This document shows positions 23,094 to 34,330 of a stretch of 64,000 nucleotides of DNA, one piece after another. Made by a program: the position numbers and the translations under genes. How positions within the stretch are numbered: the stretch's first letter is position 1; the number at the start of each line of letters is the position of its first letter. The DNA is from Reticulitermes speratus. Its lineage: Eukaryota; Arthropoda; Insecta; Blattodea; Rhinotermitidae. Where the stretch lies: assembly GCA_021186555.1 (NCBI GenBank), contig JAJKFL010000005.1, forward strand, positions 21,950,635 to 22,014,634. The letters run 5' to 3'. The notes beneath the pieces were generated by a model. The model was not told the origin of the DNA, ran no database searches, and was given only the letters and a program-made list of their open reading frames with translations.

Positions 23094-23236
23094 GAAGACG
23101 TAAGCAGCTACTGGATGACCTTAAAGAAAAGAGAGGATACTGGAAATTGAAACAGGAAGCACTTGATCACACTCTGTGGAAAACTCGCTTTGGAAGAGGC
23201 AACGTACGTGTCGTATTACAGACTACAGAATGAATT
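23094..23236 (+). mobile_element. Non-LTR element 3' fragment (family B)
   Basis: GCAGCTACTGGATGACCTTAA...GAGAGGATACTGGAAATTGA...CGCTTTGGAAGAGGC translates as QLLDDLKEKRGYWKLKQEAL and a GRG ending, the extreme C-terminus of a LINE reverse-transcriptase protein. Copies recur at 28085-28288 and 40288-40659. It ends in a GAATGAAT-type sequence. Confidence 0.7.
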
Positions 23237-23605
23237 AATATACATGTAACAGGACATAAAAAGTCTGTGGAGCCACTTCAGGTTAGGGGCATTGTATATT
23301 TTAAATTTTGTAACCATCAATAAGATTGTAAGATATCGTGCCTGATTAATTTTTAGTAATATTAACTTTACATTTCCTTGAAATATGTATAAAATAAGGA
23401 CAGTTATTTTGAATGATTTGTAGCTGGAACCCACTGAAGACCAAGTCCAAGTCACCATGCGACTGCGTCTACCTCTCCCCCTCCCCCCTAAACACACCCA
23501 ACTTCGCTCATTCCTATTTGTTATGAGTAACGAATCCAAGCGTTGCAGAAATTGTCACCCTTGGGCATCTTTTGTCAGATAGGGCGAGTCTTTTGTTGTG
23601 TCCAA

Positions 23606-23653
23606 TGCTTGGTCCTCGCTAGATGCACATATGTGTGCAGCGAGGACCAAGCA
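23606..23653. repeat. Perfect 15-bp hairpin
   Basis: TGCTTGGTCCTCGCT (23606-23620) is followed after 18 bases by its exact reverse complement (23639-23653). The loop (AGATGCACATATGTGTGC) is itself partly palindromic. Confidence 0.85.
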
Positions 23654-23713
23654 AATGCATGCCATAAACAAAGGACACACAGAGATATATGAATACATAC
23701 ACACATACATAAG

Positions 23714-23925
23714 TTAGGATAGGGACAGGTGGCGGGCTCTTGTGAATGCGGTAATGAACCTTCGGGTTCCATAAAACGCGGGGAATATCTTGACTAGCTG
23801 ACGACCTGTTAGCTTCTCAAGAAGGACTCTGCTCCATGGAGTTAGTACATACACAAGTTACATACATACATATATGCATGCATATGTACTTACGTACGTA
23901 AATACATATATACATCCAAGTCCTC
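23714..23925 (+). mobile_element. RTE-like LINE 3' terminus and microsatellite tail
   Basis: GATAGGGACAGGTGGCGGGC, AATGAACCTTCGGGTTCC and CTCTGCTCCATGGAGTTAG match the end of the LINE at 38040-39628. It passes into a TACATACATA/TACGTACG-type tail (23844-23925). Only about 130 bases of element remain. Confidence 0.85.
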
Positions 23926-25185
23926 CATCAGTCCAAGCTTTTTAAAGCAGACTATGCATTATGCTAATTAGCTTATATTATCTACAACAGCTTCTTAGTT
24001 ACTTGAAAGGTCATAAGCTTGATCCCCAGCACGTGGAAGCCTGTTATATATATTCTTTTTTGATTGGCCTCGCCGTGTCCAGTGTTGGTAACATTTCCGT
24101 TATCTAGGTTTTATATATCCGACGTTTGCTGCCTGCATAATTTTGTGATAAAATGGCACAGGCAGGGAATTTTAAAAACGTATACATTTCATGGATATGA
24201 GTGCTTTTGTAAAGTCGTCAGTCGTGCGATGATTATTGTTGCACAGGCGCTGCAAGTTCAGAAGTCTGATGTCTGAAGCAAATTCCCAAATATGGGGGTG
24301 AGGGGTGGGGAGGCTGAAGGCACGAGTCGCAATAGGCCTGACTTGATGGTGACGAGGTATTGAGCTCTTTTGTGTAGACGGTGACGATACGAATGATGTG
24401 AAAGAGTGGAAGAACACAAGGAAATTACTGTTTTCTAGAATGTGACGCTGCGTAGACCTGTACATTTTGTGCAGCAAAGAATCAAGGGTCTAAAATGTTC
24501 TAAACCCCAAACCGGAAGTCATGGAAGCGTACAGCCTTCGTCATAATTCAGATCATATGTAGTTTCCCTGTGTATGTCAGTGTGTGTGACTTTTATATGC
24601 CTTCCGTTCTTTACTTTAACTTCCTCCGGATATAAGAGTATACGAACTAAATACACCAATATGTCTTCCTAACTTGAAGTTAAATACAGATTAAATTTCA
24701 TTACTTTTCTTAGACGTTTGAACTAGGTTCTGCGGCAAAATGCTTCAACACCCATATTTACTCGTAGGGCAGCTGGCACGGCCGGAGGACGCTATATCCC
24801 GCAGATCATTATGTTAGTTCGAGTTCCGATCCTGGCATAAGTTTTCTTTTTCTGTTTTTCTCTTCTCTTTTTCCCCTACCCAACCGCCTTAAACGTGTTA
24901 TATTTCCACAACTGCAAAGTAATAAAATTGTGTATTTATAACATTTAACTACAGGTTTTATAAGTAACTTTGTGCTGCTTTGGTGAGGTCAAAAATTAAG
25001 CAAATATTTAGGTCCTTTTTATTAAATTTGTTGTACAGTTAGAGAAACAAATGTTTCCGCAAACCCTACATGTTTTACGGCCTTATTATTTATTGAATGA
25101 TATCACTGATACAGCTAGGAGTTACGACTAGTATGTTATCTATTAAATGGTCTGTGTTTAGCGCCTGGCTTCTTTAATGTGACGT
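23926..25185. other. Unassigned sequence with tRNA-like head
   Basis: Mostly featureless. At about 24768-24845 there is a possible A box (TGGCACGGCCGGAGG) and a B-box-like AGTTCGAGTTCCGATC, perhaps the head of another SINE. No cloverleaf can be drawn, so it is not called a tRNA gene. Confidence 0.35.
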
Positions 25186-25189
25186 GCAG

Positions 25190-25789
25190 AATCTCTGAAC
25201 TTCATCCACGTCAGAATGTATTCAGGAGCAGAACTTATCGCTGAGACGAAACAACTTCATCCCAGTCGTTTGCTGTTAGTGTCCAGAGCAGCAATATCTC
25301 TCGAAGGGAGCACTGTCCAGGTTCCTGCATGGATTTCGTTCTCCAAACTCCACATATCGTCGGTGCGATTCATATCAGGCTATCGCGGTGGCCAGATAGT
25401 AACTTGGCATCGGCCTGCAGGGATAGCCACTCTTGATCTGTGCGAGCAAAGTGGATGTATTTGTGATTTTGGAACTGTATTACTCCATAGGGATGAAGCA
25501 GTCTTACAGAGGGTACCATTACGTTCTCCAAAATATGCTTGTATTACAGGCTGCCTAGGTGCTTCTATATGTAATGGATTTTTAACTCAGCTGAACGGGA
25601 CTGATTACGCGTCATAAATTAGTTCGTCAGTGCCTTCCCAGCTTGCCCATCTCTCCGGTATTTCTCTATCCTTGCTTTTACGGTAAACGTTGGGACACCA
25701 TACCGACCGCGCGCAACACTTGCACTTAATTCTCGTCCTTAAAAGAGAGCGATGACGCGATCTCGAATAGATCTATCGTGGGGAGCCAT
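25190..25789 (-). pseudogene. Tc1-like transposase pseudogene, internally deleted
   Basis: Minus strand starts at ATG 25789 with MAPHDRSIRDRVIALF, the helix-turn-helix start of a Tc1-like transposase, then YGVPTFTVKARIEKYRRDGQ. After a stop and a deletion it continues in the C-terminal domain: ENVMVPSVRLLHPYGVIQFQ, QEWLSLQADAK, then in another frame IWPPR-stop-PDMN and DMWS (third catalytic block). It ends WDEVVSSQR near 25240. The middle of the DDE domain, including the first Asp, is lost. The 133-codon plus-strand frame at 25216-25617 is the antisense shadow of this relic, not a gene. Confidence 0.8.
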
Positions 25790-25870
25790 TGTGATGAGAA
25801 TGGATAAGGAATAGTTTGAGCTTCATGTGTCAGTTGTGTTATAGTAGACAGTAAATAATATTTTGAACCC

Positions 25871-26152
25871 CCGCCCCTTATTTTTTTTTATGGCTCGACA
25901 GCCTTATATGGGCCTGGGCCTCCTCGTTTTGTCGAGGTTTCATGGTCACACAAATTTGAGACACACCACAGTCGGTAGGACTCCTCTGGACGAGGGACCA
26001 GCTCGTCGCAGAGACCTCTACCTGACAACACACAACACTCACAAGAGACAGACATCCATGCCCCCGGTGGGATTCGAACCCACGATCCTAGTAAGCGAGC
26101 GGCCGAAGACCCACACCTTAGACCGCGCGGCCACTGGGATCCGCCCCTTATT
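25871..26152 (-). mobile_element. SINE family A with 12-bp target-site duplication
   Basis: SINE body 25883-26140: A box about 26117-26133, B box about 26070-26084, oligo(A) tail at the low-coordinate end. It is bounded by identical CCGCCCCTTATT at 25871-25882 and 26141-26152. The perfect duplication marks a fairly young retroposition through a LINE-type target-primed mechanism. Confidence 0.95.
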
Positions 26153-27055
26153 ATGTAGTTTAAAAATGTCTGCACTTCCACAGTAAAGAAACGAGTAGAA
26201 ATAGAGAGGGAGAATACGGATTGTGTAAAACCTCCCCAAGTTCACGTTGCATGAGTAGCAAACATACTGACGCTCAAGTCCCAATATGAAACGACAAATG
26301 CAAATCAACCGACGATGAAGTTATGTAAACTCAATCAACAACAGAACTGTTTCTTCTCATCTTTATGTTCGATTACTAATTCCTTGATAAGACAAATGTG
26401 ATTCATGAATGAAACTCATGAATTTTGCACTTAACGATGCCAGGCCTTGTAGAAAACGCTTGTAAAAGCCAACGTACTAATCGTAATTGATGTTGTGTAT
26501 AAGTATGTCTTGTACTTCAAGAAACAAGAAGCGTGCGATGCGTGTACGTTTTGCAGAAAAAATTGTAGCCGAACGTTTGTTGGAGCAGTTGGGCACCCCA
26601 ACACGTCTACATTTGTTGGGAGTGAGTTTGGTGAAAAGAGGGAGGGGAGTAGGAAAAGAAGAAGGGAACTGGCGTCCGGCAACAGTTAGTGTTCTGAGAA
26701 AAGCAGTCTGCAGACCATGTTGTAGCAGCTTTGATATTCGTATTGTTGTAATAATAAAAGGTGAAACCTAATTGCAAGCTTATTCCTCGTCATTGTGGGT
26801 GCTAAGAAAACCAGCAACGATCGGCGACAAAATATATAACAATTTTTATATGACCTTATAATTTAATATTATTCATTTTAAGATTTACACTTTCAGACTT
26901 ACCACTGAAAAATATCGAATAGAAATCTACCCATTTAAGTTGTTTTTCAACATCATACGACAAAATTATAGTAGCATATTTATAAGATACATCACCATTT
27001 ACTGTCGACAAAGTTAATTTTAAGTTTTAACTCATTTTTTTTCTTTGTATATAAA
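26153..27055. other. Unassigned sequence
   Basis: Overlapping frames at 26431-26771 occupy a slightly GC-richer patch but match nothing that I know and have no splice context. Confidence 0.4.
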
Positions 27056-27060
27056 TGCTC

Positions 27061-27096
27061 CCTGAGGATGGCTGTCCGATTTAGCTGAAACATTCT
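27061..27096 (+). ncRNA. Hammerhead-like motif
   Basis: CTGAGGA (27062-27068), T, GGCT...AGCT as a shortened stem II, GAAAC (27087-27091) and ATTC. The core is complete with G at the variable N7 position; stem II is weaker than in other copies. Confidence 0.4.
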
Positions 27097-28080
27097 GGAG
27101 TAGTCTCTCATGTGTGGATGAGTGTATTTTTTGTGTAATTTTTCGGTAATGCATTCATTTATATTTGCAAGAAAAAAAGTAATTTGTCGACAGTCACTTT
27201 CGAAAACGGACCCTTTAATTCTGAATGTCATTAAACAACGAATCAAAGAAAAAGAACAACAGTATTTGCTTTATTTGTAGCCTCAGTAATGCATCGGAAA
27301 TAGCTTTTGGAACAGGTAGTTAAATGTCATGAGTGGGCAGTTATATTAGTTACTGTTTGTGAGAGTACAACGTGCGTAAGGAGGTGGGGTAGGGGTACAA
27401 AGAAGGTGGAAAATAAAAAAAGGGAGAAAAGTTACTCCAATACCAAAACTCGAATTAGCATATTCAGTCTCCGAAGAAGACTGGTTTACCTCCTTGCCCT
27501 CTTGGCAACGAGTGGATTTTAATGTTGAATTCTGAAGCGTCATGTAGTCAACACGTCTCTCGGCAAATGAAGCAACATTAATCCATGTTTAACATAAATT
27601 AGGAAGATATATTGGCGTGTTTGTTTGATAGATATCTGGCCTTAATAACCATAATGAATGGAAGGCAGAGAGAAGCCACATACTGACGTATACAGTGAAA
27701 TTATGAACGATTTTGAACTGTGATGGCAGATGTACACTTACATTGCTTTTGTTTGGATCGTGGACAATATTAGGCCCTTGATTGTTTGCACCGTGTGTAC
27801 CACGATATTTGAAAGTATCGTCTGCATATCCCTCCTAAAGCCGAATGTCTGTCTACCACTTCACATGACGTCACTAGCCCAGAAGACACTAATCATCATA
27901 GTCACTGCTGTGAGAACCTCAATTAGCATAAGAATGGTTAACAGTTCCCACGTGAGAATATTTTGACATTCATTAGTGTAGACATGCAAACAGTGTAAAA
28001 ACGTCACATTGCCTTAAACCTTAGTCTATTTTATTATTTTTATTCTGGGTTGTAATGTTGGACAGTACTGGAATTTTTCC
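27097..28080. other. Unassigned sequence
   Basis: No gene recognised; frames at 27307-27543 and 27730-27966 lack features. Confidence 0.4.
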
Positions 28081-28084
28081 TATA

Positions 28085-28288
28085 CCTCCACCACGTGATT
28101 GAAGGAAAGTTAGAGGGAAGGATAGAAATGACGGAAACACGAGGAAGAAGGCGTAAGCAGCTACTGGATGACCTTAAGGGAAAGAGAAGGTACTGGAAAT
28201 TGAAAGAGGAAGCACTAGATCGCACCCTGTGGAGAATTCGCTTTGGAAGAGGCTACGGAACTGTCGTAAGACAGACCACAGAATGAAT
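28085..28288 (+). mobile_element. Non-LTR element 3' fragment (family B)
   Basis: Open from 28095: MIEGKLEGRIEMTETRGRRR, then KQLLDDLKGKRRYWKLKEEA and RFGRGYGTVVRQTTE, stop at 28286. This is the C-terminal end of a LINE reverse-transcriptase protein seen also at 23094 and 40288. The frame is still intact here, so the insertion is comparatively young. It ends in GAATGAATGAA. Confidence 0.8.
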
Positions 28289-28769
28289 GAACTCCACCAC
28301 TCCTATTTTTGCTAAAAAGGGGCATGTTGTAACAGAGATAGATTAGCCTGACGTCTAACCTAATCGCCTCCCATGCCGCAACACAGTGGTGGGCTCTTAA
28401 CAGGGAAGGTCACAACAGTAATTAGAGTAATGAGTTATGCAATAACACTAGACGAAACAATCCACTTTTTCTTAGAAAGCCGTAAATGGTCAGTAGGGAG
28501 TAGCGAAGGTCGGACAATTGGTTTGTTCTTTTCAGGCCTGTTCGCGTTCCAGCGGAGCGACCATTCAAACCGTTCTTGATATTTGTCTGCACGCATGTAA
28601 CAACTGTGGCACGTTTTCCGGTTTTTATGGTGGGTGTTCTTTATATAACGGTCTTTTGGATTTATACACTGTTTGGTATAAAAGATTTGTTCTGACTTTT
28701 GAGAAGAATTTTCTACCTCGATATTCAAGGTTACTGAATTTGGTTAAGTTCAACACTCTGAAACAAACA

Positions 28770-28865
28770 CAGTCACCTTGAAGTTTGAGGTAACAAGGTC
28801 CTCCGAAACCTCCAAGCAACCCCATTACAGTGCTCGATATAAAAACCCACAAGACCATCGTGTGA
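28770..28865 (-). repeat. Short dispersed repeat relic
   Basis: Minus strand translates as MVLWVFISSTVMGLLGGFGG then PCYLKLQGD, resembling a widespread insect repeat with the wording VVFWVVTPCS...GGYQRFGG...CLHLQG. A second relic is at 45005-45095. Element class not determined. Confidence 0.45.
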
Positions 28866-29019
28866 AGAGCGGAACCTCTAAGAATATGTGTGTAAAAATT
28901 GATACTGCGAGTACTTCCCAAAAACTTGTCAAGTAGTTTTGGTTTTGATTTAGATGAAACAGATTCAACAGCCACTTTAAGACCTACTTGTAAGTGCGTT
29001 TCTGTTTGCATCTCGAGCG

Positions 29020-31490
29020 TAACTAACTTCTTCCATGGAACAGAGTCCTTCTTGAGAAGCTAACAGTTCCTAAGGTAGTCAAGAAATTCGTGGAACCCCA
29101 AGGTTCCTTGCTGTGTTCACAAGACCTCGCCACTTGTTCCTGTGTCCAAACAAATGTATCCAGTCCACGTCGCCTCCTTTATTTCTTTAAGATCAGTTTC
29201 AATATTATTTCTCATATAAATCTCGGCGTTTAATGTGGTCTCTTTATCTGAGGTTTTCCCACCAAAATCCTGTAAACATCTCTCTTTTCCCCCATCATGC
29301 CACATGTTCCGCCAACCTCTTTCTTCCTGATTTTATCTCTTGCACAATATTTGGTCCCGCATTTTGTTTATGAGGCATGAACCTGTACTTAATTTGCTTA
29401 GAATTTCCTTGTAGACAAATCTCCTTACTAGCGATTAATAAATCTTTTGTGTTTTTCTTTACAGTACATATATTCTCAACGAATAAATAAATAATTAGTG
29501 TAGACCATAACCTGACGTGTCCCTTTCAGGCCCTCCTGAACCTTCCGCATGACATATTCTAAAGCAAATTTGAAAAGCAAGGGCCAAACGCATTTCCTTG
29601 CTTCTGACCATTTTTAGTACGGAGTGTACACAAGTTCGCACACCAGGATTTTACTGCGTGTTTCATATTATCTAATCAATGTCGTGAAAATAACAACTCA
29701 ATGAGACTATTATACTATTCGTACAAAACCTCCCTCCTAACTAAAGCGTAGGCTTTCTTAAATTACAACTAGCTGATGGACTTAACGTACAAGTAGCTGA
29801 TGGACTGCTTAATTTTGTTTCAATTTTTTAAGAAATATTAGACGAACAGTAGTTGACCTGTTACATCGAAATCAACACTGATGATTCACAATAATTTCAT
29901 CTACATATAGTTAACCCTGGTAGAAAAAAGTTGGATAACATTTTGTATGTACTTGGTAATTACTTCATACGATCTGTGTTATCGCCCTTCCTGTAAAGAA
30001 GTACAACGATTGACTTCATACATCGTTCAGGCCATTCTTTCTTATTCCAAAGAGAATTAGTAAGTTTATGTGTTTCAGAACTTACTGTCCTACCTTCTGA
30101 AACAATTCTGCTAGAATGCGATCATAACTTGGTAGTTTATACCTTTCAAACGTTTCATTAGTCATTTAAAAATCAAATGTGCTGGGCTGTGGTACTAGTT
30201 ACGCAACTGTATGTTTTTCAGTCTGCCTAAAAATATTAGCCCCATGTACATTTAATAAATGACAAGTGATTCTTTCACCTCTCCAAAATACTGTGGGTAT
30301 TTGCAAGCAGATAACCCTTCTTATCATTTTACTATGTTAGTTCGACGCTGGTTAAAGGTAAAGGTAAGAGTTTACTCTTTAACCTGCCATGAAGGCACAG
30401 ATGGGGAGAAAATTATAGCTCTCTTCTTTCTTTAAACTCGGCGTTAGATAGGATGGGTGGTTAACGCAACACCTCGGCCGCTATGTCTCCAGAAAAGAGA
30501 CCGGTATCCATTGTACAGGAGGCTGGGTGGGTTCCACGACAGGTCTGAACGTGTGCGGAAAATCTCGCCCCTACCGGAATTCGATTCCCGGACCGTCTAG
30601 GCTGTAGCGTGTCGCTATACTGACTACGCTTTTCCGGCCCACGTTCGTGGCTGGGAACCCTTCTTAAATTTATTCACCCCTCTATACACGTCCCCGTTCC
30701 TGTTCTTGCTGTCTGTTTCAAGCTCAGTAATTTCGCCTTTCATATTTTCCCGCTGTTTATTCCTGAAATGTCTACTAGTTCCGCGTCTTACATTTTTCAG
30801 ATTCTCTTCATTAATTTGGCTTGGCTTCTGTAACCACTGCAATTTAGCCTGCTTCCTGTGATCAACAAATTTTGAACATTTTGTTTCGAACCAAGGTGTA
30901 TGCTTCTTCTGTTCATATTCACCTTACTGTCTTGAGCTGATAATTTGATATTCTCGCTATTTTCCTAAGCCGTATTTACGTACCCGCTGTCATTTAATTT
31001 TTCCCAAGCAGCAAATCTGCTCGATATTTTAAGGCGATACTCTTCCCGAAGTTCCGCTTCGTTCAGCTTCTTTAGAGTGAATCGCTACTTATTTACTGAG
31101 AGTCTCTCCCTAATGTTTTGAAACACCAGCTTCTGACCAGTATCATAATCAGCTGCCTGAAAATTCGGTCATCAAGCTTACTTAAATATCATCTCATATC
31201 TATCACGTTGAGATGAATCCGATTGTTAGTCCATCAGGAGACGTCCACGTTTACGTTTTAATGTGGAAACTTTGTGTTCTTTACAATGTGATTTTTTGAC
31301 GTGGCAAAGGTTACTACTCTGACACCATTATCATTACTTTTTTGTGTAAATTTTCATTACAACATGCCTGTTTGAAAATGTCTTCCTTCCTTAATTTTGC
31401 TTCGAATTTTCCTAATAACATTTTCATATGGTACGTAAGAAACTGGTCTAATTCCTCATAGAAACTCTCCTTTATTCATCTTCAGTTAGG
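29020..31490 (-). mobile_element. Decayed RTE/BovB-like LINE (endonuclease to tail)
   Basis: On the minus strand, pieces in order from 31490 down: NDNGVRVVTFATSKNHIVKN and TKFPH (end of the APE-type endonuclease, near 31300), KKLNEAELREEY, QWLQKPSQINEENLKNVRRG (30840-30780), ELETDSKNRNGDVYRGVNKF (about 30720-30665). After the nested SINE come LLNVHGANIFRQTEKHTVA (about 30240), LPSYDRILAELFQKVG, reverse-transcriptase debris (VDEIIVNHQC, RCNRSTTV, FKFALEYVMRKVQEGLKG) and the standard 3' end near 29100. Stops and frameshifts are numerous. The architecture (endonuclease, linker, reverse transcriptase, short-repeat tail) is that of RTE/BovB, the family from which mammalian CFDP2-type sequences derive. 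Confidence 0.85.
30340..30653 (-). mobile_element. SINE family C nested in the LINE, with target-site duplication
   Basis: The SINE spans 30351-30642 (minus): GTGGGCCGGAAAAGCG start, A-box-like TAGTCAGTATAGCG, B-box-like GGGAATCGAATTCC, body GGCGAGATTTTCCGCA, and an end built from TTACC/TTTAACC. It breaks the LINE between QPRT and NIVK. The interrupted LINE bases appear on both sides as CAGCCACGAAC (30653-30643) and CAGCGTCGAAC (30350-30340), an 11-bp target-site duplication with two mismatches. The same family is at 42140-42440 and in part at 49715-49775. Confidence 0.9.
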
Positions 31491-31611
31491 GCATGCTCGT
31501 TCAGAGCAATATTATCACACCAGCAACCTCGTAGCACTACGTATATTCTATTACTAACATATTCTATTACTTTAACTTGTGATTTCCTTATTTATAGATA
31601 TATTGTCCCTA

Positions 31612-31675
31612 ATTGATTATTTTAATTTCCTTTTCCATAGAATTGATAATTTCCATTTACTTGTCCATATAATTG
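31612..31675. repeat. 31-bp minisatellite, first block
   Basis: Two units of TCCATAGAATTGATTATTTT type, the same unit as the longer block at 32306-32487. The two blocks are separated by about 630 bases. Confidence 0.8.
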
Positions 31676-32305
31676 ATATATAATTCGGCTGTCTGAAGCC
31701 GAAGACAGTCTGAAGACAGCCGAAGGCAGGCAACCGATACACTCCTAAACACGCAAGAATCACAGCCCACATAACAGGAAATACGCAGGACAAACAATGC
31801 AAAACCACGCATAAGAAATGATAGTACGCCAATAATAACGCATCGACACACAAACCTAGACTTCAAACGCATAAAATCTACTTAACAAGGTACAGCACAT
31901 ATCACTCTTTACGAGACGCGTTGTTGTGTTGAGAAAACTGGACGCATAAGTGAACATACGAGTACATAAGAAATATACGAAAACAGTGTTATAAAGCCAT
32001 TATAAGGTGGAACCAGTGCGGAATATCAAGTGTTGACCGTTTATAAAAGTTTTTAGTGACTTTAAAACTGTGTTTTATAAAAACAGCATACACGACTAGA
32101 CTTTATATGCTCACATTTCAAGTGTGTTTTGCTTATGGACATAGCATTTTAATGTAGTGTACCCCTGAAGATGGTCAGGTACCTGACCGAAACATGTCGG
32201 GTTTAATGTAATACTACTATTAAAGTTTTTAATAGTGATTGTGCATCTAGTTGGTCTTGGTTTTTGATATATACGAGATGCACGGTGAAAACAATATTAA
32301 ATATT
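31676..32305. other. Segment separating two minisatellite blocks
   Basis: Holds a local CTGAAG/CCGAAGACAG duplication (31690-31730) and, at its right end, the hammerhead-like motif at 32164-32200 followed by AT-rich sequence. It may be an element inserted into the minisatellite. The frames on the minus strand (31617-31872) overlap repeat sequence and look non-genic. Confidence 0.5.
32164..32200 (+). ncRNA. Hammerhead-like motif (best-formed copy)
   Basis: CTGAAGA (32165-32171), T, then GGTCAGG/CCTGACC as a seven-pair stem II closed by a very tight loop (TA), GAAAC, and ATGTC. All conserved core residues are present, stem II is perfect, and stem III is minimal, as in hammerheads proposed to act as dimers in Penelope-like elements. 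Confidence 0.55.
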
Positions 32306-32487
32306 CCATTTCATTGTCCATAGAATTGATTATTTTCATTTCCTTCTCCATAGAATTGATTATTTTCATTTCCTTTTCCATAGAATTGATTATTTCCATT
32401 TCCTTGTCCATAGAATTGATTATTTCTTTTCCTTGTCCATAGAATTGATTATTTTTATTTTATTGTTCATAGAATTTATTGTTTTCC
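32306..32487. repeat. 31-bp minisatellite, second block
   Basis: About six tandem units of 31 bp around CCATAGAATTGATTATTT with C/T-rich linkers. The plus-strand frame reading SIELIIFISF repeatedly (32251-32442) is a consequence of the array, not a gene. Confidence 0.9.
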
Positions 32488-34000
32488 TTCCCGTTTCCAT
32501 GTGAAAATTATAACCTTGTGGCGGTTCAGTTTCTCCATTGTACAATATGACATCTTGTTCGTCCATTAAATCTTATGTGCACTTCGCTAATTCTCTTGCC
32601 ACTGTCTTCTCTGACTCTTACCTATATAGACTCCTCGCTTTCCAGGTTCCAAATATCGTGTCCATTTTCCATTGCATACATCGTTCCAAATAACCTGTCT
32701 GATGTCCGAAACATTGTTGAACAGCCCGTAACATGTTACATTTTTAAGGTGAGGAATGTTATCCCCTCACCCAAACCCAAAGCTGAAGGATCATCCCTAT
32801 GAATCTGTCCGCTACGCCTTACTCAGTATATTCACAGCTACTTAACCATATGTGGTGGCCGTCTCCTCTACCGTCAACCCGACGACGCGCCATGTTTGAT
32901 GAATGGGACACACTCATCACGGACTCGCTAAATATTTCTAAATGAAAATTGTAAGGACGAATGAAACAAACATTTTACGTCGTGTCATTTCGATATTATA
33001 TCGAATTGACATGAAGAATAATTTTAATATTACTCGTATACAAGACTAATCTCTGCCTCAAGAAAAAATTGATGTATTTGCTTTATCCTTATTTTGTAAT
33101 AATTTATTTAACTGTATTGTATCAGTTTCTGAGGTCATGTAGCCTGGAATGAAAAGACTCATAAATATAAAGGATTGAAATAAAGAAAGACAGGATTATT
33201 GTGAATTAAAATAACACAATTTTTGTGGAGGAACAACGGGAAGCACGAAAACCTCCCAGTCATGTAGCCTGTCGCCTGGCCCAGATTTGGCCCCGGGACC
33301 TACAGAATAAAAAGCAGCCTTACTACTTATTTGACCGAGACGTTCCTTCACCCATTTTAAGTTATCAGAACTGAAGGAACGGTGCTTTCCTTGAAATACC
33401 ATTTTGCATGATTAGGTAGTTATTTTTTACTGAGAGGAACATACGATTAATGGGACAGGTGCCCAGGTGATACCAGTATTTTTAAATGACGTAATATTTA
33501 TTATTTATGCGCTTGTTTACTGCCTTTCATACACTTATGAAACATACAGCCATCGTTTTTCACAAATAGTTTCGTCCAGTTTTATAAAAACAATAGCATT
33601 AAATTATTGCATTCTGACTAACATATGACGTTGCTACTTCAACATTGAATAGGAAATGAGCGATAATGAAAACAAAGTATGTAGGTCTGTCATGTTTCTA
33701 GTTCTTATCACTGGATACGACTGCATCACGTGACTGACAAACTATGTTTTTATTGTTCTACACAAGATCTGTCGCTGTGATAAATATTTACCAAGGTACT
33801 CTCGAAGTTGGCACAGATATGCAGTTAGGTTTTCTTGTAAAATGTTAGTGATTATTGTTCAGAGTTATCAAGAGTGCGCTAACAGAATTGAGTTGAAAAC
33901 TCGCGCTCGCACTATGCCGTAAATTCAAATATCGGGCACTTTGCATGAAGACAGACCTAAGTATGTTTTGATGTTGTGGGCGACATTAAATCGAGGCAAA
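32488..34000. other. Unassigned sequence
   Basis: No gene recognised. The minus-strand frame at 33196-33402 is somewhat GC-richer and may be a repeat fragment, but I cannot name it. Confidence 0.4.
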
Positions 34001-34009
34001 AGCGCTCTA

Positions 34010-34330
34010 TTAGAGTGAAATTGAATCAGGCTGTTAGGACAGCCGAGGAGGTATAAACATTATGAAATATATTTATCTCAACCACAATACTAAAGGTTGT
34101 GCATTGTTGCCCTTACATGGAAACGCGTTGTAGGTCTACAATACAAAGAAAACGTATGGTTTATTTTCATTGGAAATAATGTTTAGTTCAACAACAATTC
34201 TAGTACCTCTTTTTGCCGGCAATGTAAATTCGGGTGAAATTGTGTGAGGCTGTTAGGATGGCGGAGGAGGTATAAACATAAAGCGAACGTGCAACAATGG
34301 TACCTTATATGGAAATTGCCTATCTTGTCA
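34010..34330 (+). repeat. Diverged tandem duplication, about 220-bp period
   Basis: GTGAAATTG...AGGCTGTTAGGA...GAGGAGGTATAAACAT occurs at 34015-34067 and again at 34234-34282. Each copy is followed by a related GTGCA..TTG...TTAYATGGAAA segment, so the similarity covers more than the core block. Confidence 0.6.

Noticed and set aside
25216-25617. 133-codon plus-strand open frame
   Set aside because: The opposite strand reads as a Tc1-like transposase pseudogene, so this frame is its antisense shadow.
28435-29011. Overlapping frames of 87-128 codons on both strands
   Set aside because: They overlap a short dispersed repeat and have no consistent homology or splice structure.
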